Assembly: GCA_026390815.1 (NCBI GenBank)
Contig: JAPLFH010000012.1
Span: forward strand, 1 to 64,000
DNA: 64,000 nt
From: Ignavibacteriales bacterium
Lineage (GTDB): Bacteria > Bacteroidota > Ignavibacteria > Ignavibacteriales > SURF-24
Direction: 5' to 3'
In this document: in pieces, positions 8,792 through 17,499 of the stretch
How positions within the stretch are numbered: position 1 is the first letter of the stretch
How the letters are laid out: each line of letters opens with the position of its first letter
Position numbers and translations under genes: made by a program
Notes under the pieces: generated by a model
What the model was told of the DNA's origin: nothing
Databases searched by the model: none
What the model saw: the letters and a program-made list of their open reading frames with translations, nothing else

Positions 8792-9601
8792 ATGCGCTTA
8801 ATTATTCAATCGAATTATGACCTGGTTTCTAAATGGGCAGCTAATTATGTTGCCAAATCAATTAAGGATTTCAATCCTACTGAAAAAAAACCATTTGTAT
8901 TAGGTTTACCCACCGGTTCTTCACCACTTGGGATGTACAAAGAATTAATTGCACTGAATAAGAAAAAATATGTGTCATTCAAAAATGTTGTTACATTTAA
9001 CATGGATGAGTACGTTGAATTACCTAAAGAGCATCCGGAAAGTTATTATTCATTTATGTGGAATAACTTTTTTAAGCATATAGATGTTCAAAAGAAAAAC
9101 GTGAATATTCTTAATGGCAATGCAAAAAACCTGAACAAAGAATGTGAAGATTATGAAAAGAAAATTTTAAAATACGGCGGAATTAAATTATTTGTTGGAG
9201 GTATCGGTCCTGATGGTCACATCGCTTTTAACGAACCAGGTTCTTCACTCGGTTCCAGAACTCGATTAAAAACTTTAACAATGGATACAATGATCGCAAA
9301 TTCGAGATTTTTTGAAAACGATATAAATAAAGTACCAAAGATGGCTTTGACTGTTGGAGTTAAAACTGTTCTTGATTCTGAGCAGGTTTTAATAATAATA
9401 AATGGTCATAACAAATCCAGAGCTTTAGCAAAAGTGGTTGAAGAAGGAGTTAACCATATGTGGACAGTTAGTGCTTTACAACTTCACCCACATGGAATCA
9501 TAGTATGTGATGATGCAGCAACAGTTGAATTGAAAGTCGGAACTGTTAATTATTTCAAAGATATTGAAGCAGTACATTTGGATCCAGCTTCACAATTATA
9601 A
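8792..9601 (+). CDS. nagB: Glucosamine-6-phosphate deaminase
   Basis: Converts glucosamine-6-phosphate to fructose-6-phosphate and ammonia, the step after NagA. Motifs: [16 protein letters not shown] (phosphate loop), FNMDEYVEL with the catalytic Asp, and [25 protein letters not shown] with the ring-opening His and the allosteric/active-site loop. Its 269 aa matches the E. coli-type enzyme. Shine-Dalgarno AGGAGA lies about 6 nt before the ATG. A strong hairpin just after the gene separates it from the convergent apt. Confidence 0.96.
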   Translation: MRLIIQSNYDLVSKWAANYVAKSIKDFNPTEKKPFVLGLPTGSSPLGMYKELIALNKKKYVSFKNVVTFNMDEYVELPKEHPESYYSFMWNNFFKHIDVQKKNVNILNGNAKNLNKECEDYEKKILKYGGIKLFVGGIGPDGHIAFNEPGSSLGSRTRLKTLTMDTMIANSRFFENDINKVPKMALTVGVKTVLDSEQVLIIINGHNKSRALAKVVEEGVNHMWTVSALQLHPHGIIVCDDAATVELKVGTVNYFKDIEAVHLDPASQL

Positions 9602-9609
9602 TTCCTAAG

Positions 9610-9648
9610 TAGCACAGATAAATCGTATTATATAATTTATCTGTGCTA
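9610..9648. terminator. Bidirectional intrinsic terminator between nagB and apt
   Basis: A perfect 14-bp inverted repeat, 9610-9623 with 9635-9648, encloses an 11-nt loop. T-rich sequence follows on the plus strand (attcttcttt), and A-rich or mixed sequence lies on the other side. It sits between convergent genes and overlaps the apt stop codon, so it probably ends both transcripts. Confidence 0.8.
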
Positions 9649-10179
9649 TTCTTCTTTATTATAAGTTACCAATGAACGGACATCATATTTTTTTAGTTTT
9701 TCTCTTCCATTTAGAAATGTTAGTTCAATTATAAAAGAAACCTGAACTATTTCACCGCCGAGTTTTTCAACCAATCTGCAAGCTGCTTCCATAGTTCCAC
9801 CTGTTGCTAATAAATCATCATGCATTAAAACTTTATCTCCTTTCTCAATTCCATCTAAGTGAATTTCAATCGCATCTTCTCCATATTCCAACGAATAAGT
9901 TTCTTTCATTTTTTCTGCAGGTAATTTTCCAGGTTTTCGAATCGGAACAAAACCAGCATTAAGTTTATAAGCTAATAAAGCTCCTAAAATAAATCCTCTT
10001 GATTCAATCCCCACAACTTTATTTACTTTTTTTAGTTTTACTTCCTCAAATAATTTATCACTCACAAGCGTCAGTCCGTTTTTATCTTTCAACAGTGTTG
10101 TAATATCTTTGAACAATATTCCTGGTTTAGGAAAATCTGGTACACTGCGAATATAATCTGCCAATTGTTTTGAATTCAT
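9646..10179 (-). CDS. apt: Adenine phosphoribosyltransferase
   Basis: Purine salvage enzyme making AMP from adenine and PRPP. The type I PRTase PRPP loop VLMHDDLLATGGTMEAA is clear, as are the N-terminal IRSVPDFPKPGILFKDITTL signature and VVGIESRGFILG. Its 177 aa is standard. It follows the polX-like gene by 24 nt on the same strand, so it may be the end of that transcript. Its stop codon lies inside the shared terminator hairpin. Confidence 0.96.
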   Translation of the reverse strand: MNSKQLADYIRSVPDFPKPGILFKDITTLLKDKNGLTLVSDKLFEEVKLKKVNKVVGIESRGFILGALLAYKLNAGFVPIRKPGKLPAEKMKETYSLEYGEDAIEIHLDGIEKGDKVLMHDDLLATGGTMEAACRLVEKLGGEIVQVSFIIELTFLNGREKLKKYDVRSLVTYNKEE

Positions 10180-10203
10180 ATTTTACCTTAAAATTATATG
10201 AAA

Positions 10204-11922
10204 TTAAAATTGAATATTTCTTTTAACTTTTCTCTGAATAAATGAAATGAATTTATTTTGTTCATAACAATTAATTACTTCATCGTTACAAATACCACCT
10301 TTTCTTGCTACCATAATCCCATATTTAATAAGATCTATATCTTCGATGGAATGAGCATCTGGATTTATTGAAAACAAACAATCCTTTTCTCTTGCATAAA
10401 AAATATTTCTCCAATCTAAATCTAATCTCTGTGGATGAGCATTTATTTCAATTGCAACTTTATTAGCAGCACAAGCATCGATAACTTTTGTAATGTTTAG
10501 TTTATAGCCGTCTCTTTTAAGCAATAAGCGACCAGTTGGGTGACCTAAAACATCTGTGTACGGATTCTCAATAGCTTTAATAATACGGTTGGTCATATCA
10601 ACTTCATTCATTTGAAACTGTGAGTGTATAGAGGCAACTATGAAATCGAAATTGTGCAAAAAGTCCAAGGAATAATCTAAATCCCCATTTCCAAGAATAT
10701 CACTTTCAATTCCATGGAAAATCCGAATATTCATTTCTTTGCTCACCTGTTCAATTTCATTTTTTTGTTCGAATATCCGATTTTCATTTAATCCATTAGC
10801 ATAAATAGCTGATTTGCTATGATCACATACAGCTAAATATTTATAACCTTTACTTTTCAATGAGGTTGCCATTTCAGTCAAATTATTCTTGCCATCAGAA
10901 TAATTTGTATGGAAATGGAAAAAACCTCTGAATGCTTCCAAAGACAAATCAGAATTCTTTTTTTTATTTTGAGCAAGTTGAAAAAATTGCTGTTCGCGCA
11001 TTTCTGGGATTATATATGCAATATTATTCTCTTTAAAAATTAGTTCTTCGGAGTCCCGATTTGAATATTTTTTATCAGTAACCAATTCCAAAAATTGATT
11101 TGAACCAGTGGAAAGGAATAACAGAAGATTAAAATCGAAAGAATTTTCAGTGCAAAATAGAATAACGGGAATTGTATCATCAAAAATTATTTTTAGACAA
11201 ATAAACTTATCATAATCTAAATCATTTTGGGGATAATTATCCTTTACTGAAATGAATTCAGAATTACTATAAAGATTTGTAATTAATTTCTGAAATTCAT
11301 TAAGGTCAGAAACCAGAATTACAAATTCCAATTTAGAAATTATTTCTAAATGCCTTCTAATATCTCCGGTTGGTTCTATTTTTAAAACATGTTCAATACC
11401 CGTTAAATTTTTTAAAACCTTGTCAATCTGCACTTCGGTTTCATTTAAAAGGATAAATCCTTTTGCGGAAGTTAATCGTTTAATCTCCTTAATTATAGCT
11501 TCTTGCGTCTTAATACCAAAACCTTTAATGCCAGATATTTTATTTTCTTGGCATGCTATGTTCAGTTCATCAATTTTTGTTATCCCTAATTCATTATAAA
11601 TTAATTTTACTTTCTTGGCTCCTAATCCTCTAATTTTTAACAAATCAAAAATTCCTTCAGGAATTTCCGTTAGCAGATTTTCTAAGTTAGAAGACTTCCC
11701 ATTTTTATAATAATCAGAAATTACAGATAAAATTCCTTTGCCTATTCCTTTTACATTTTTTATTGAATTGTCTTCAACCTTAGTTTCAATTTCACCTTCT
11801 ATTGATCTGATTGCATTTGCCCCATTTCTAAATGCACTTATTTTAAAAGGATTTTCACCTTTGAATTCTAATAGATCAGAAATATTTTCTAATATGCTAA
11901 TGATTTCGTTTTTAAAAGACAT
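10204..11922 (-). CDS. polX: PolX-like protein: HhH and degenerate Pol-beta palm fused to PHP phosphoesterase domain
   Basis: Family X DNA polymerase/PHP fusion, 572 aa from ATG 11922. A longer open frame upstream lacks protein-like character and overlaps the PAP2-like gene. Residues 1-150 hold the 8-kDa and helix-hairpin-helix region (GIGKGI, IRGLGAKKV, GIKGFGIKTQEAI). Residues about 155-320 are the palm, but the usual Gly-Asp-x-Asp catalytic strand after GDIRRHLE reads SKLEFVILV, so both aspartates are replaced (Lys197, Glu199). The PHP domain from 330 on keeps its metal ligands: His335 and His337 (FHFHTNYSDG), Asp366-His367 (VCDHSK), Glu (HGIESDI), HSQ, GHPTGR and DAHS. Expect exonuclease or AP-endonuclease-type activity without polymerisation. 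Confidence 0.88.
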   Translation of the reverse strand: MSFKNEIISILENISDLLEFKGENPFKISAFRNGANAIRSIEGEIETKVEDNSIKNVKGIGKGILSVISDYYKNGKSSNLENLLTEIPEGIFDLLKIRGLGAKKVKLIYNELGITKIDELNIACQENKISGIKGFGIKTQEAIIKEIKRLTSAKGFILLNETEVQIDKVLKNLTGIEHVLKIEPTGDIRRHLEIISKLEFVILVSDLNEFQKLITNLYSNSEFISVKDNYPQNDLDYDKFICLKIIFDDTIPVILFCTENSFDFNLLLFLSTGSNQFLELVTDKKYSNRDSEELIFKENNIAYIIPEMREQQFFQLAQNKKKNSDLSLEAFRGFFHFHTNYSDGKNNLTEMATSLKSKGYKYLAVCDHSKSAIYANGLNENRIFEQKNEIEQVSKEMNIRIFHGIESDILGNGDLDYSLDFLHNFDFIVASIHSQFQMNEVDMTNRIIKAIENPYTDVLGHPTGRLLLKRDGYKLNITKVIDACAANKVAIEINAHPQRLDLDWRNIFYAREKDCLFSINPDAHSIEDIDLIKYGIMVARKGGICNDEVINCYEQNKFISFIQRKVKRNIQF

Positions 11923-11924
11923 TA

Positions 11925-12527
11925 TTAAAACAAAATGGTTATGAAATAAAGTTGAATGTAAGTTAATACAAATCCTAATATACTTCCAGAGGATACTTGT
12001 CCAAAGGTGTGAATTCTCAATTCCATCCTGGACCAAGCAATTATAAAAATCAGTGGGGCTAAAAAGAAGAAATATATATTAAAATAAAAAACCAAGGCAG
12101 CTATCATACTAGCAATTCCAAAAGTATGTGCACTAATTTTCCAATTAATTGTAATTAGGGTAATGATTAACGTGTTGATTACATAGCACAGCCATAAATG
12201 ATTCATCACAGGATTAGAATTTGTTAAAAGAGACGTTGATAATCCAAAAATATTAATTACAATTCCATAGAGTAATGGAATAACCCGCTCATTTTTATTT
12301 TTAGCATCGTTATCTCCAATTTTCCTTTTCATTCTTAAAAAAAGAAACACCAAAATTGGAATGATAAATCCAAAAATAATTGTAGTAATTAAAGAATAAA
12401 TTAAATGATTGGTATTTTTTTCTAAACTGAAAATAAAATAAGTAAAAGTAAAAACTAAAATACTTGGTGGAATAAGTATCAAAGAAATAAGCTGAGCAAG
12501 ATACCTGGTAAAGGATTTGTTAATCAA
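11925..12527 (-). CDS. PAP2-like membrane phosphatase family protein
   Basis: Small integral membrane protein of about six helices (200 aa). It resembles the Bacteroidota-type PAP2 subgroup: ERVIPLLYG in place of motif 1, KISAHTFGI corresponding to motif 2 with its His, and SRMELRIHTFGQVSSGSILG corresponding to motif 3 with Arg and His. The canonical PSGH is not present, so activity on lipid phosphates such as undecaprenyl pyrophosphate or phosphatidylglycerophosphate is uncertain. It ends 2 nt before polX begins, indicating a common transcript, and dus lies 28 nt further upstream. Confidence 0.75.
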   Translation of the reverse strand: MINKSFTRYLAQLISLILIPPSILVFTFTYFIFSLEKNTNHLIYSLITTIIFGFIIPILVFLFLRMKRKIGDNDAKNKNERVIPLLYGIVINIFGLSTSLLTNSNPVMNHLWLCYVINTLIITLITINWKISAHTFGIASMIAALVFYFNIYFFFLAPLIFIIAWSRMELRIHTFGQVSSGSILGFVLTYIQLYFITILF

Positions 12528-12555
12528 TTCTATTTAAAAAAATATTGTTCTTAAT

Positions 12556-13557
12556 TTATTTTAGGTTAGTCTCTGTCATTAATTGATGTATTTTAATTTC
12601 ATTAAGGTAATTTAAAAGTAATTCCTCAACTTCTTTGTACTCCATAAGTTTCATTAGTTCCTGTCTAATAGCGGATACTCTGTGTAGTCCTTTCAAATAA
12701 GAAGAATAGTACTTTCTAAATTCAAATATGGCTTTACGCTCACTTTTAATGACAATAGAATCTTTAAGATGTTTTAGAGCAGTAAATATTCTAATCTCAG
12801 GAGTTAATTCTAACTTAATCTTTCCATCATTTAAAAGCTCTTTAGCCTCGCGGAAAATCCAGGGATTAGCAATAGCTCCCCTAGCTATCATAATTGCATC
12901 TGCATTTGTTATTTCAAAAATATTTCTTACATCTTCAGCAGTATAAACGCCACCATTAAATACTACTGGGATTTTAACAACTTCTTTAATTTTAGGAATC
13001 CATTCCCATTGTGCTTCTCCAGAATGCCCTTGTACTTTTGTCCGGCAATGAATTGTTAAAGCTTTAACTCCTACATCTTCCATCCTTTTTGCAACATCTA
13101 GAATTGCAATGCTATCATTGTCCCAACCTATTCGGGTTTTTACTGTAACTGGTATTTCAACAGCATCAACAATGGATTTCATCATCTGCTGCATATATGG
13201 TGGATCTTTTAATAAACCTGCTCCTGCCCCGCGATTTGCAATTTTCTTAACCCAGCAACCAGCATTTACATCAATCAAATCAGGATTCTGTTCCTCTGCA
13301 ATTTTAGCAGCAGAAACCATTGATGAAATACTTTCACCATAAATCTGAATTCCTACAGGTCTTTCCTTTTCTGTAATTAGAAGTTTTTTTTTTGTCTTTT
13401 CATTGGATCGGATTAAGCCTTCAGCATTCACAAATTCTGTGTAAACAATATCTGCTCCCATTTCCTTACAAATATTTCGGAAAGAGATATCAGTAACATC
13501 TTCCATTGGAGCAAGAAGCAAAGCTTTTTCTATTTGTAATTTTCCTACTTTGAACAT
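12556..13557 (-). CDS. dus: tRNA-dihydrouridine synthase (DusB-like)
   Basis: FMN-dependent enzyme reducing uridines in the tRNA D-loop. Features: LLAPMEDVTDISFRNICKE (FMN site), IQIYGES, DVNAGCWVKKIANRGAGAGL with the catalytic Cys, VTVKTRIGWD, LTIHCRTKVQGHSGEAQWEW, FNGGVYTAEDV and DAIMIARGAIANPWIF (phosphate site). The start is ATG 13557, leaving 333 aa. Codons further upstream run back towards the previous gene's stop and look unrelated. It sits 13 nt downstream of the MFS exporter. Assignment to DusB rather than A or C is by overall resemblance. Confidence 0.9.
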   Translation of the reverse strand: MFKVGKLQIEKALLLAPMEDVTDISFRNICKEMGADIVYTEFVNAEGLIRSNEKTKKKLLITEKERPVGIQIYGESISSMVSAAKIAEEQNPDLIDVNAGCWVKKIANRGAGAGLLKDPPYMQQMMKSIVDAVEIPVTVKTRIGWDNDSIAILDVAKRMEDVGVKALTIHCRTKVQGHSGEAQWEWIPKIKEVVKIPVVFNGGVYTAEDVRNIFEITNADAIMIARGAIANPWIFREAKELLNDGKIKLELTPEIRIFTALKHLKDSIVIKSERKAIFEFRKYYSSYLKGLHRVSAIRQELMKLMEYKEVEELLLNYLNEIKIHQLMTETNLK

Positions 13558-13570
13558 AAATATTCTTTTT

Positions 13571-14776
13571 TCATTTCGCTTTAATATTTCCAGCATTTAA
13601 TCTAGAATATTTTTTAGAATCCAATGCAAAGATGCTAAATAAAAAAGTTAAAAACATAAATGCGCCACCAGTAAGAAATGGAAATTGATAACCTAAATAT
13701 CCGAATGAGAATCCACCCCATAATGGTCCTAATACTCTGGCAAGTGCCGATAACGATTGGTTTATTCCTAGAATTGTTCCTTGCTCTTTTTCAGAGGAAT
13801 ATTTCGAAATCATACTTAAAACAGTTGGTTGAAGAATACCAGTTCCAATTGCTTGAAGTGAAATAATAAAAACTAATCCTAAAAAGTTTACACCATAAGG
13901 AAGCAAACCCAATCCGAACATCATAAAAAATGTGCCGGCAATAATTTGATTCTTTTCAGAAATTTTTTCTGAAATGATTTTTATAAATCCACCTTGAACA
14001 ATAGAACTTACTATTCCCATTACACCAAAAAGATAACCTATTTGTTGATCAGAAATATGGTAATGTTTATAGCCAAGTATTGCAAATGTCCCATAAATAT
14101 TAGCAACTGAAAAAGTAATAATAAAAAATAGCATTATGAGTAATCCAACGTCTGGATGTTTTAAGGTTTGAAGTGTGAATTTCCAATCAAATATTTTTTT
14201 TCTAGAAATATTTTTAAGATTCTTTTCTTTAATTGATTCCTTTAAAAAGAAAAAGGCAAAGATAAAAGCAATAAATGACAAAGATGCGGCACCAATTCCA
14301 GCAACCATGTACCCATACTTAGAAAGTATACCTCCAATAATAGGACCAAATACAAAACCCATCCCAAAGGCAACTCCCATTAATCCCATTCCTTTAGATC
14401 GTTCATGTTTTTCAGTTATGTCTGCAATATAAGCTTGTGCAACCCCAATGTTACTTCCTCCAAATCCACCAAGTATTCTTGAAAGAAAAAGCATTGCAAA
14501 GGAATGTGAAAAAGCAAAAATAATATATGAGATAACTGTAGAACAAAGAGAAATTAAAATTAATGGTCTTCTGCCATATTTATCTGAAAGCTTTCCAAGA
14601 ATTGGATTAAATAAAAACTGAACAAAGGAAAACACCGCCACTATTATCCCAATTCCAAAATCGGAAATACCCAATTGTTTACTGGCAAACGTTGGTAAGA
14701 TTGGAATTAAAATACCAAAACCCATCAGATCAATAAATACAGTAAAAAAGATTATAGTAAGTGAAGTTTTACGCAT
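13571..14776 (-). CDS. MFS transporter, TetA/drug-resistance-type
   Basis: Twelve-helix major facilitator protein (401 aa) with the signature at the loop between helices 2 and 3, NPILGKLSDKYGRRPLILISL, and the antiporter-type helix 5 segment GLMGVAFGMGFVFGPIIGG. These are marks of the proton-antiport exporters related to TetA and MdtG. The substrate cannot be read from sequence. Its ATG overlaps the upstream isocitrate dehydrogenase stop codon by one base (TAATG), implying coupled translation. dus follows closely. Confidence 0.88.
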   Translation of the reverse strand: MRKTSLTIIFFTVFIDLMGFGILIPILPTFASKQLGISDFGIGIIVAVFSFVQFLFNPILGKLSDKYGRRPLILISLCSTVISYIIFAFSHSFAMLFLSRILGGFGGSNIGVAQAYIADITEKHERSKGMGLMGVAFGMGFVFGPIIGGILSKYGYMVAGIGAASLSFIAFIFAFFFLKESIKEKNLKNISRKKIFDWKFTLQTLKHPDVGLLIMLFFIITFSVANIYGTFAILGYKHYHISDQQIGYLFGVMGIVSSIVQGGFIKIISEKISEKNQIIAGTFFMMFGLGLLPYGVNFLGLVFIISLQAIGTGILQPTVLSMISKYSSEKEQGTILGINQSLSALARVLGPLWGGFSFGYLGYQFPFLTGGAFMFLTFLFSIFALDSKKYSRLNAGNIKAK

Positions 14777-15795
14777 TATTGTTTTTCCAATTCTCTTATT
14801 ATTGCATCTGTAATTTTTGTTGTTCCTACAAAGTTAATTGGATTGATATCTTTTGTTACTTGCATTCCATCAGAAATTACCTTAGCAACAGCTTTTTCAA
14901 TTTTACCAGCGGCTTCTTTTTCACCAATATCATTTAACATCATGCATCCAGCTAAAATAATTGCACATGGGTTTGCAATATTTTTTCCTGCAATATCTGG
15001 CGCTGATCCATGTACCGCTTCATATATCGCAATATCAGGACCAATATTTGCTCCTGGGGCTAAACCTAACCCACCAACCAATCCACTGGCAAGGTCAGAA
15101 AGAATATCACCAAAGAGATTTGTAGTTACAATAACATCAAATTGATAGGGATTCATAACCATCTGCATTGCCATATTATCAATTATCTTATCATTAAATT
15201 CAATTTCAGGATATTCCAGAGCAATTTCTTTTGCCACATCAAGAAATAACCCACCAGTAAATTTAAGAATATTAGCTTTATGTACAGCAGTCATTTTTTT
15301 TCTTTTGTGTGCTCGTGCATATTCAAAAGCATAACGAAGAATTCTTTCTGAGCCACGCCTGGTTACTATTCCAATAGTTTCTGCAGCAGTTTTGGAACTG
15401 TCAATATAATGTTCTATGCCAGAATAAAACTCTTCCAGGTTTTCTCTAAAAATGATTAAATCAATATGCTCGTAAAGTGTTTTTATTCCTTTAAATGTTT
15501 TTGCCGGGCGTTGATTAACATATAGATCAAATTCTTTCCTTAGAGCAACATTTAAACTTCTAAATCCTTTGCCTGATGGTGTTGTTAACGGACCTTTTAA
15601 TGCAATCTTATTTTTTGCAATAGAATCTAACACTTGTTGAGGTAATGGATCTTTGTATTTCTCAATAGCTTCAAGTCCGGCAATTTGCACATCCCAATCT
15701 ATTTTAATTCCAGCACGCTCTATAACTTTTGTTACTGCTGAGGTAATATCCGGTCCAATTCCATCTCCTGGAATTAATGTGAATTGATAACTCAA
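14776..15795 (-). CDS. Isocitrate/isopropylmalate dehydrogenase family, likely NAD-dependent isocitrate dehydrogenase
   Basis: Beta-decarboxylating dehydrogenase (339 aa): LIPGDGIGPDITSAV at the N-terminus, then the substrate segment LKGPLTTPSGKGFRSLNVALRK with the isocitrate-contacting Ser, IIFRENLEEFYSGIEH, VHKANILKFTGGLF, DNMAMQMVMNP, the metal site [21 protein letters not shown] and [10 protein letters not shown]. The Gly-x-Gly-Phe-Arg-Ser-Leu-Asn stretch favours NAD-type isocitrate dehydrogenase over LeuB, and a separate leuB lies at about 41 kb. The expected reaction is isocitrate to 2-oxoglutarate in the TCA cycle. It is probably the first gene of the IDH-MFS-dus-PAP2-polX-apt run. Confidence 0.87.
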   Translation of the reverse strand: MSYQFTLIPGDGIGPDITSAVTKVIERAGIKIDWDVQIAGLEAIEKYKDPLPQQVLDSIAKNKIALKGPLTTPSGKGFRSLNVALRKEFDLYVNQRPAKTFKGIKTLYEHIDLIIFRENLEEFYSGIEHYIDSSKTAAETIGIVTRRGSERILRYAFEYARAHKRKKMTAVHKANILKFTGGLFLDVAKEIALEYPEIEFNDKIIDNMAMQMVMNPYQFDVIVTTNLFGDILSDLASGLVGGLGLAPGANIGPDIAIYEAVHGSAPDIAGKNIANPCAIILAGCMMLNDIGEKEAAGKIEKAVAKVISDGMQVTKDINPINFVGTTKITDAIIRELEKQ

Positions 15796-16021
15796 TTTTT
15801 TCCTCTTTATTTTACTTTAACTTAATATAGAACAAAAATAAAAAAATATTAGTGCATTTCCCTAAAACTTTTTCATCTTAAAATGGAAGGTTTAAACAAC
15901 TTAATCAAATATTTTTCTGAAACTTGTTAAAGAACAACTTCTTTAGGAGAAAATGCTTTTAGGGTTGTATTTGCAAATGTGACAGATAAATATGGTGAGT
16001 AAAAAATTATTGCTCATTAGT

Positions 16022-17185
16022 TCACTCTGTGTAAATCCTTTTGGTCTTAATCCATTTTAATTTTCCAGTTAGAAGGGATTTTGTGTCATCATAACTTTGT
16101 TTCATTTTAAATTTATCAACTTCCGATAAAAAACTAAATGAGGAATCAATCGTTCCTTTTTCAGATGGAAGAATTAGGAATTCATTTCCAAGGTTCGTTC
16201 TTCCTTTAAATACCCAAGTCGGCAAATAATCTAATCCATCTAATTTGATTTTATTAGTAGCAATGTTTTTCTTCAACTTTATATTTAGAATTACACCAGC
16301 ATCTCTAAATCTATTTCTTTGGTTGGAATAGAAATTCCCAAGCGAATAAGCAACAAGAACCGAATCTAAATTTGATTTTGTGCTTTTGAAAAATTCTATT
16401 GGTTGGATTACATGTGGATGACTGCAAATAATTAAATCGGCTCCAAAATCTATCGTCTTTTGGATTGTTTCCTTTTGTTTATTATTCGGAAACCTTTCAT
16501 ATTCATTACCAATGTGAAAGTAACATATAACCAAATCCGCTCCCTCAGCTTTTGCTTTTTCTATATCACGTTTAATTAATTCATCTTGAATAAGATTAAT
16601 TGAAAAACTTTTTCCTTTTGGAATAGGGTTTCCATTTGTTCCATAACTGTAAGAAATTAACGCTACTTTGATTCCCTTTATATCAACTAATTTAATTGAG
16701 TCTCTATCCGGTTGTGAATGAAAAGTACCAGTATGAAATATTTTATTTTGCTCTAATAGTTTTAAAGTTCTAACTATTCCCCTTTCCGCCCTGTCTAATG
16801 AATGATTATTTGAAGTAAACAAAAAATCAAATCCGGAATCTTTCAATGCAAGCAAATATTCATCAGGTGAATTGAACAAAGGATAACCAGAAAATATTTC
16901 ATCCCTCCCTGCCAAAACTGTTTCTAAATTTCCAAAAGTAAAATCTGCTTCATACAAATATTTTCTAATATATTTAAATGAAGGATTGAAATTGAAACTA
17001 TCCTTACCAATCTTTGCAAATTCAAATTGAGGAGAATGGCACATTAAATCCCCAACAAATGAAATAGTGATTGCAACTATGCTATCTTGTACAGCAGTGC
17101 TTTTTACGTTGTTGGTTTTTGAGGAATTGAAAGTAAATAGAAATAATAAAAACAGTAAACCAGTTGTAAATTTATTTAAACTCAT
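16022..17185 (-). CDS. CapA-family metallophosphoesterase-like protein, secreted
   Basis: 387-aa protein with an N-terminal hydrophobic signal (FTTGLLFLLFLFTFNSS) and a CapA/PgsA-type calcineurin-like fold: ITISFVGDLMCHSPQF, ADFTFGNLETVLAG, FDFLFTSNNHSLDRAERG, ALISYSYGTNG, GADLVICYFHIGNEY and ADLIICSHPHVIQPIEF. Relatives include poly-gamma-glutamate capsule proteins, but no other capsule gene is nearby and the substrate is unknown. It is monocistronic: a terminator precedes it and the 226-nt region after it (15796-16021) shows no gene. Confidence 0.85.
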   Translation of the reverse strand: MSLNKFTTGLLFLLFLFTFNSSKTNNVKSTAVQDSIVAITISFVGDLMCHSPQFEFAKIGKDSFNFNPSFKYIRKYLYEADFTFGNLETVLAGRDEIFSGYPLFNSPDEYLLALKDSGFDFLFTSNNHSLDRAERGIVRTLKLLEQNKIFHTGTFHSQPDRDSIKLVDIKGIKVALISYSYGTNGNPIPKGKSFSINLIQDELIKRDIEKAKAEGADLVICYFHIGNEYERFPNNKQKETIQKTIDFGADLIICSHPHVIQPIEFFKSTKSNLDSVLVAYSLGNFYSNQRNRFRDAGVILNIKLKKNIATNKIKLDGLDYLPTWVFKGRTNLGNEFLILPSEKGTIDSSFSFLSEVDKFKMKQSYDDTKSLLTGKLKWIKTKRIYTE

Positions 17186-17198
17186 TTATAAAAAATTG

Positions 17199-17246
17199 AA
17201 GCTATCATCAAAAAACATTTTTAGAAATGCCAGATGATGATAGCTT
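17199..17246 (-). terminator. Intrinsic terminator downstream of the Hc1-like gene
   Basis: A perfect 11-bp stem, 17199-17209 with 17236-17246, has a 26-nt loop. Read on the minus strand, the distal arm is followed by CAATTTTTTATAA, giving a U-tract. It lies between the end of the small histone-like gene and the start of the CapA-like gene, so it should uncouple them. Confidence 0.7.
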
Positions 17247-17267
17247 AAGGCATATAATAACTAAAAA

Positions 17268-17465
17268 CTATTGCGGTTTTTCCGCTTTACGAGCTGTTTT
17301 CATATCCTGAACTACATTACGCATTTCCTGAGCTTTTCTTTTAAGATCACTCAATCCTTTACGTAACCTGGTGCCGGCTGCAGCTTGTCCCTTATCAACA
17401 AACTTAATTAAGTCTGGTTCAAGGCTTTGAACGAATTGGATTAGTTCCTGGTATTTTTCTTTCAT
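17268..17465 (-). CDS. Histone H1-like (Hc1-type) small protein
   Basis: 65-aa, largely helical, highly charged protein with the pattern LEPDLIKFVDKGQAAAGTRL followed by RKGLSDLKRKAQEMR. This is the conserved core of short Hc1-like DNA-associated proteins found across Bacteroidota and relatives. Such proteins are presumed nucleoid components. GGAGG lies 5 nt before the ATG, one of the best ribosome sites in the window, and a terminator follows, so high independent expression is likely. The DNA-binding role is by family analogy. Confidence 0.82.
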   Translation of the reverse strand: MKEKYQELIQFVQSLEPDLIKFVDKGQAAAGTRLRKGLSDLKRKAQEMRNVVQDMKTARKAEKPQ

Positions 17466-17499
17466 AAGGTCCTCCGATTTTTAATAAAAGTTAATTAAT

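Noticed and set aside
16022-17185. Capsule (poly-gamma-glutamate) locus
   Set aside because: The CapA-like gene is alone; capB and capC-type genes are absent and a terminator precedes it.
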